From Eikenella corrodens (GTDB lineage: Bacteria > Pseudomonadota > Gammaproteobacteria > Burkholderiales > Neisseriaceae), in the NCBI RefSeq assembly GCF_900187105.1, contig NZ_LT906482.1, positions 868,001 through 932,000 on the forward strand: a stretch of 64,000 nt of DNA, written 5' to 3'. Made by a program: the position numbers and the translations under genes. Below, in pieces: positions 63,067-64,000 of the stretch. Position 1 is the first letter of the stretch. The number at the start of each line of letters is the position of its first letter. Under the pieces are notes generated by a model that worked only from the letters and a program-made list of their open reading frames with translations, searched no databases and had not been told where the DNA came from.

Positions 63067-63426
63067 GTGAGCCGGAGCAGAAAAAAGAAACCGTCCAAAC
63101 CCTATCGCGGCTACTGCACCTTCCCCTTGGTTGGTGCAGATACTCGTGACGAATTTCAGGAAGCGGCGGAGATGTTCGGCGACTTCGCCGACCCCGTGAA
63201 ACGCAAGCGCATCTTCGACAAGCCGCGCAAATACCGCTTCGAGATTTGGCTGAAGCTACACGGCAAGCCGGAATACGAAATCCGCGAAGCCAAGATAACG
63301 AGCGAAGGCGTAACCCGTGAGAACCTTAGCCAGATCTTGTACGAGGTGGCCATGCAGGGGCTACAGGATTTGGACGGGCTGGAAGAAGTGAACGGCGAGC
63401 AGTCCATCATCAAGATTATTATTTGA
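63067..63426 (+). CDS. Unknown phage protein with basic N-terminus
   Basis: A 119-residue protein starting at GTG 63067 (TTGGAGATTAAGCC upstream): a basic tail SRSRKKKPSKPYRG, then VGADTRDEFQEAAEMFGDFADPVKRKRIFDKPRKYRFEIWLKLHGKPEYEIREAKITSEG. No family is recognised. It is followed by the DUF4224/integrase remnant, so it belongs to the early or integration side of the prophage. It may bind nucleic acid. Confidence 0.65.
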   Translation: MSRSRKKKPSKPYRGYCTFPLVGADTRDEFQEAAEMFGDFADPVKRKRIFDKPRKYRFEIWLKLHGKPEYEIREAKITSEGVTRENLSQILYEVAMQGLQDLDGLEEVNGEQSIIKIII

Positions 63427-63436
63427 AAGGGGAAAC

Positions 63437-63616
63437 ATGACCAACACCTTTTTAACCCGCGAAGAAATCATCGAACTGACCAGCCGCAAGCAGCCGAAAA
63501 AACAGGCCGAAACCCTGCGCAAAAACGGCATTCCGTTCTTTACCAATGCCGCAGGCTACCCTGTTGTCAGCCGCAGCGTGCTGGAAAGAAATCATCGACC
63601 GTATCCACCAAGATAA
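63437..63616 (+). pseudogene. DUF4224 phage protein fused into integrase remnant
   Basis: MTNTFLTREEIIELTSRKQPKKQAETLRKNGIPFFTNAAGYPVVSRSVLE is typical of DUF4224, small proteins encoded just before tyrosine integrases. After SVLE the frame enters integrase DNA out of phase and stops at 63614-63616. GGGG precedes the ATG. The truncated 59-residue product keeps most of the domain. Confidence 0.75.
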
Positions 63617-63890
63617 CGGCTACCTGTTTCTCAACAGCCACGGAAAACCACTGACCCGCGACTCTTTGGGCAGACAGTTTCTGGAGTTGCGCAAAACCGT
63701 TATGCAACAACGACCGGAGCTAGCGGAAGAGTTGTCCAATTTCCAGTTTCGAGATTTGCGCGCCAAAGCCGCCACGGATATTTACTTATCTGCCGATACC
63801 CGCAGCGCTTCTGACCAACTTGGCCACACCTCTGAGCAGATGACCAAAACCTATATCCGGCGCGGTAAAATACTCAAGCCGCTAAAATAG
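63583..63890 (+). pseudogene. Tyrosine integrase, C-terminal catalytic part only
   Basis: The frame holds EIIDRIHQDNGYLFLNSHGKPLTRDSLGRQF, then FQFRDLRAKAATDIYLS (first catalytic Arg) and SDQLGHTSEQMTKTYIRR (H-x-x-R-like box and nucleophile Tyr) with stop at 63888-63890. The N-terminal core-binding half and first part of the catalytic domain are missing, deleted by fusion with DUF4224. It cannot be a full integrase. Confidence 0.85.
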
Positions 63891-64000
63891 CGTTTTGCGG
63901 AACGCTTCTAAAAATTGCGGAAATATAACGGCTGCCAAAAGATGAATTATGCTTATGCAGCATATATTTATCTATGGCAGCCATCTTGATGTTTGATTAT
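63891..64000. other. Right end of window
   Basis: An AT-rich stretch after the integrase. It contains imperfect inverted segments (GGCTGCC near 63932 and GGCAGCC near 63978) around TTATGCTTATGCAGCATA. A prophage attachment site could lie here, but no duplicate was found at the pyrE end. Confidence 0.3.

Larger units (their letters stand above)
58730..63890. mobile_element. Remnant of a siphophage-type prophage
   Basis: A packed minus-strand set follows the usual siphovirus order of head-tail adaptor, connector, small membrane protein, gp10-like, tail terminator, tail tube and tail-assembly chaperone. Plus-strand small genes and a truncated integrase lie at the right. Capsid, terminase, portal, tape measure, tail tip and lysis genes are missing. 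The left side stops at pyrE within the chaperone extension and the right side has an integrase lacking its N-terminus, so the element cannot move by itself. No att duplication or tRNA was found. Confidence 0.88.

Overview
The window reads as a chromosomal segment of a Neisseriaceae bacterium, most likely Eikenella or a close relative. The main basis is the 12-mer AGGCTACCTGAA (reverse TTCAGGTAGCCT), the Eikenella-type dialect of the DNA uptake sequence (DUS). It occurs dozens of times from about 17 kb to 58 kb, singly, inside genes, and as inverted pairs forming terminators. Core genes (lpxL, trkA, fnr, hemN, rnc, era, purB, secB, rmpM-like, cysB, pilU, lpdA, pssA, ndk, rlmN, pilW, rodZ-like, ispG, typA, pyrE) fit a beta-proteobacterial human-associated Neisseriaceae. 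No rRNA, tRNA or CRISPR array was seen.

Region 1 (1-2.5 kb) is AT-rich, has no DUS, and holds a two-gene anti-phage cassette read as Hachiman: hamA (DUF1837 nuclease) coupled by ATGA to hamB (SF2 helicase, cut by the window edge).

Region 2 (2.6-16.8 kb) is an accessory redox and regulatory block: nitroreductase/MarR, DJ-1 protein, DUF2798, a nonsense-mutated LysR gene, malic enzyme, LysR/aldo-keto reductase, OsmC, thioredoxin, Uup, GlxA-type regulator/MBL hydrolase, and an unknown ParB-like protein. It mixes at least five DUS dialects, which points to patchwork import from other Neisseriaceae. Divergent pairs carry palindromes that look like operators.

Region 3 (16.7-58.7 kb) is mostly housekeeping DNA with almost only Eikenella-type DUS. 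Oddities are three tandem hairpin repeats near 31.7 kb, an orphan barstar, an orphan pair resembling part of an aryl-polyene cluster, an IS1016-like element between ispG and its terminator, and an acyltransferase whose C-terminal SGNH half has foreign base composition.

Region 4 (58.7-63.9 kb) is a decayed siphophage-type prophage abutting pyrE. On the minus strand it carries head-tail connector, tail-completion, tail-terminator (split by a second IS copy), tail-tube and tail-assembly-chaperone genes, the last with a recognisable -1 frameshift site. On the plus strand are a truncated integrase and small genes. Between the tail-terminator and tail-tube genes sits an inserted cassette with its own near-consensus promoter, a 21-residue hydrophobic peptide resembling Ibs type I toxins, a plausible antisense RNA, and a small ribbon-helix-helix protein. 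This cassette and the mixed DUS dialects are the most novel-looking content.
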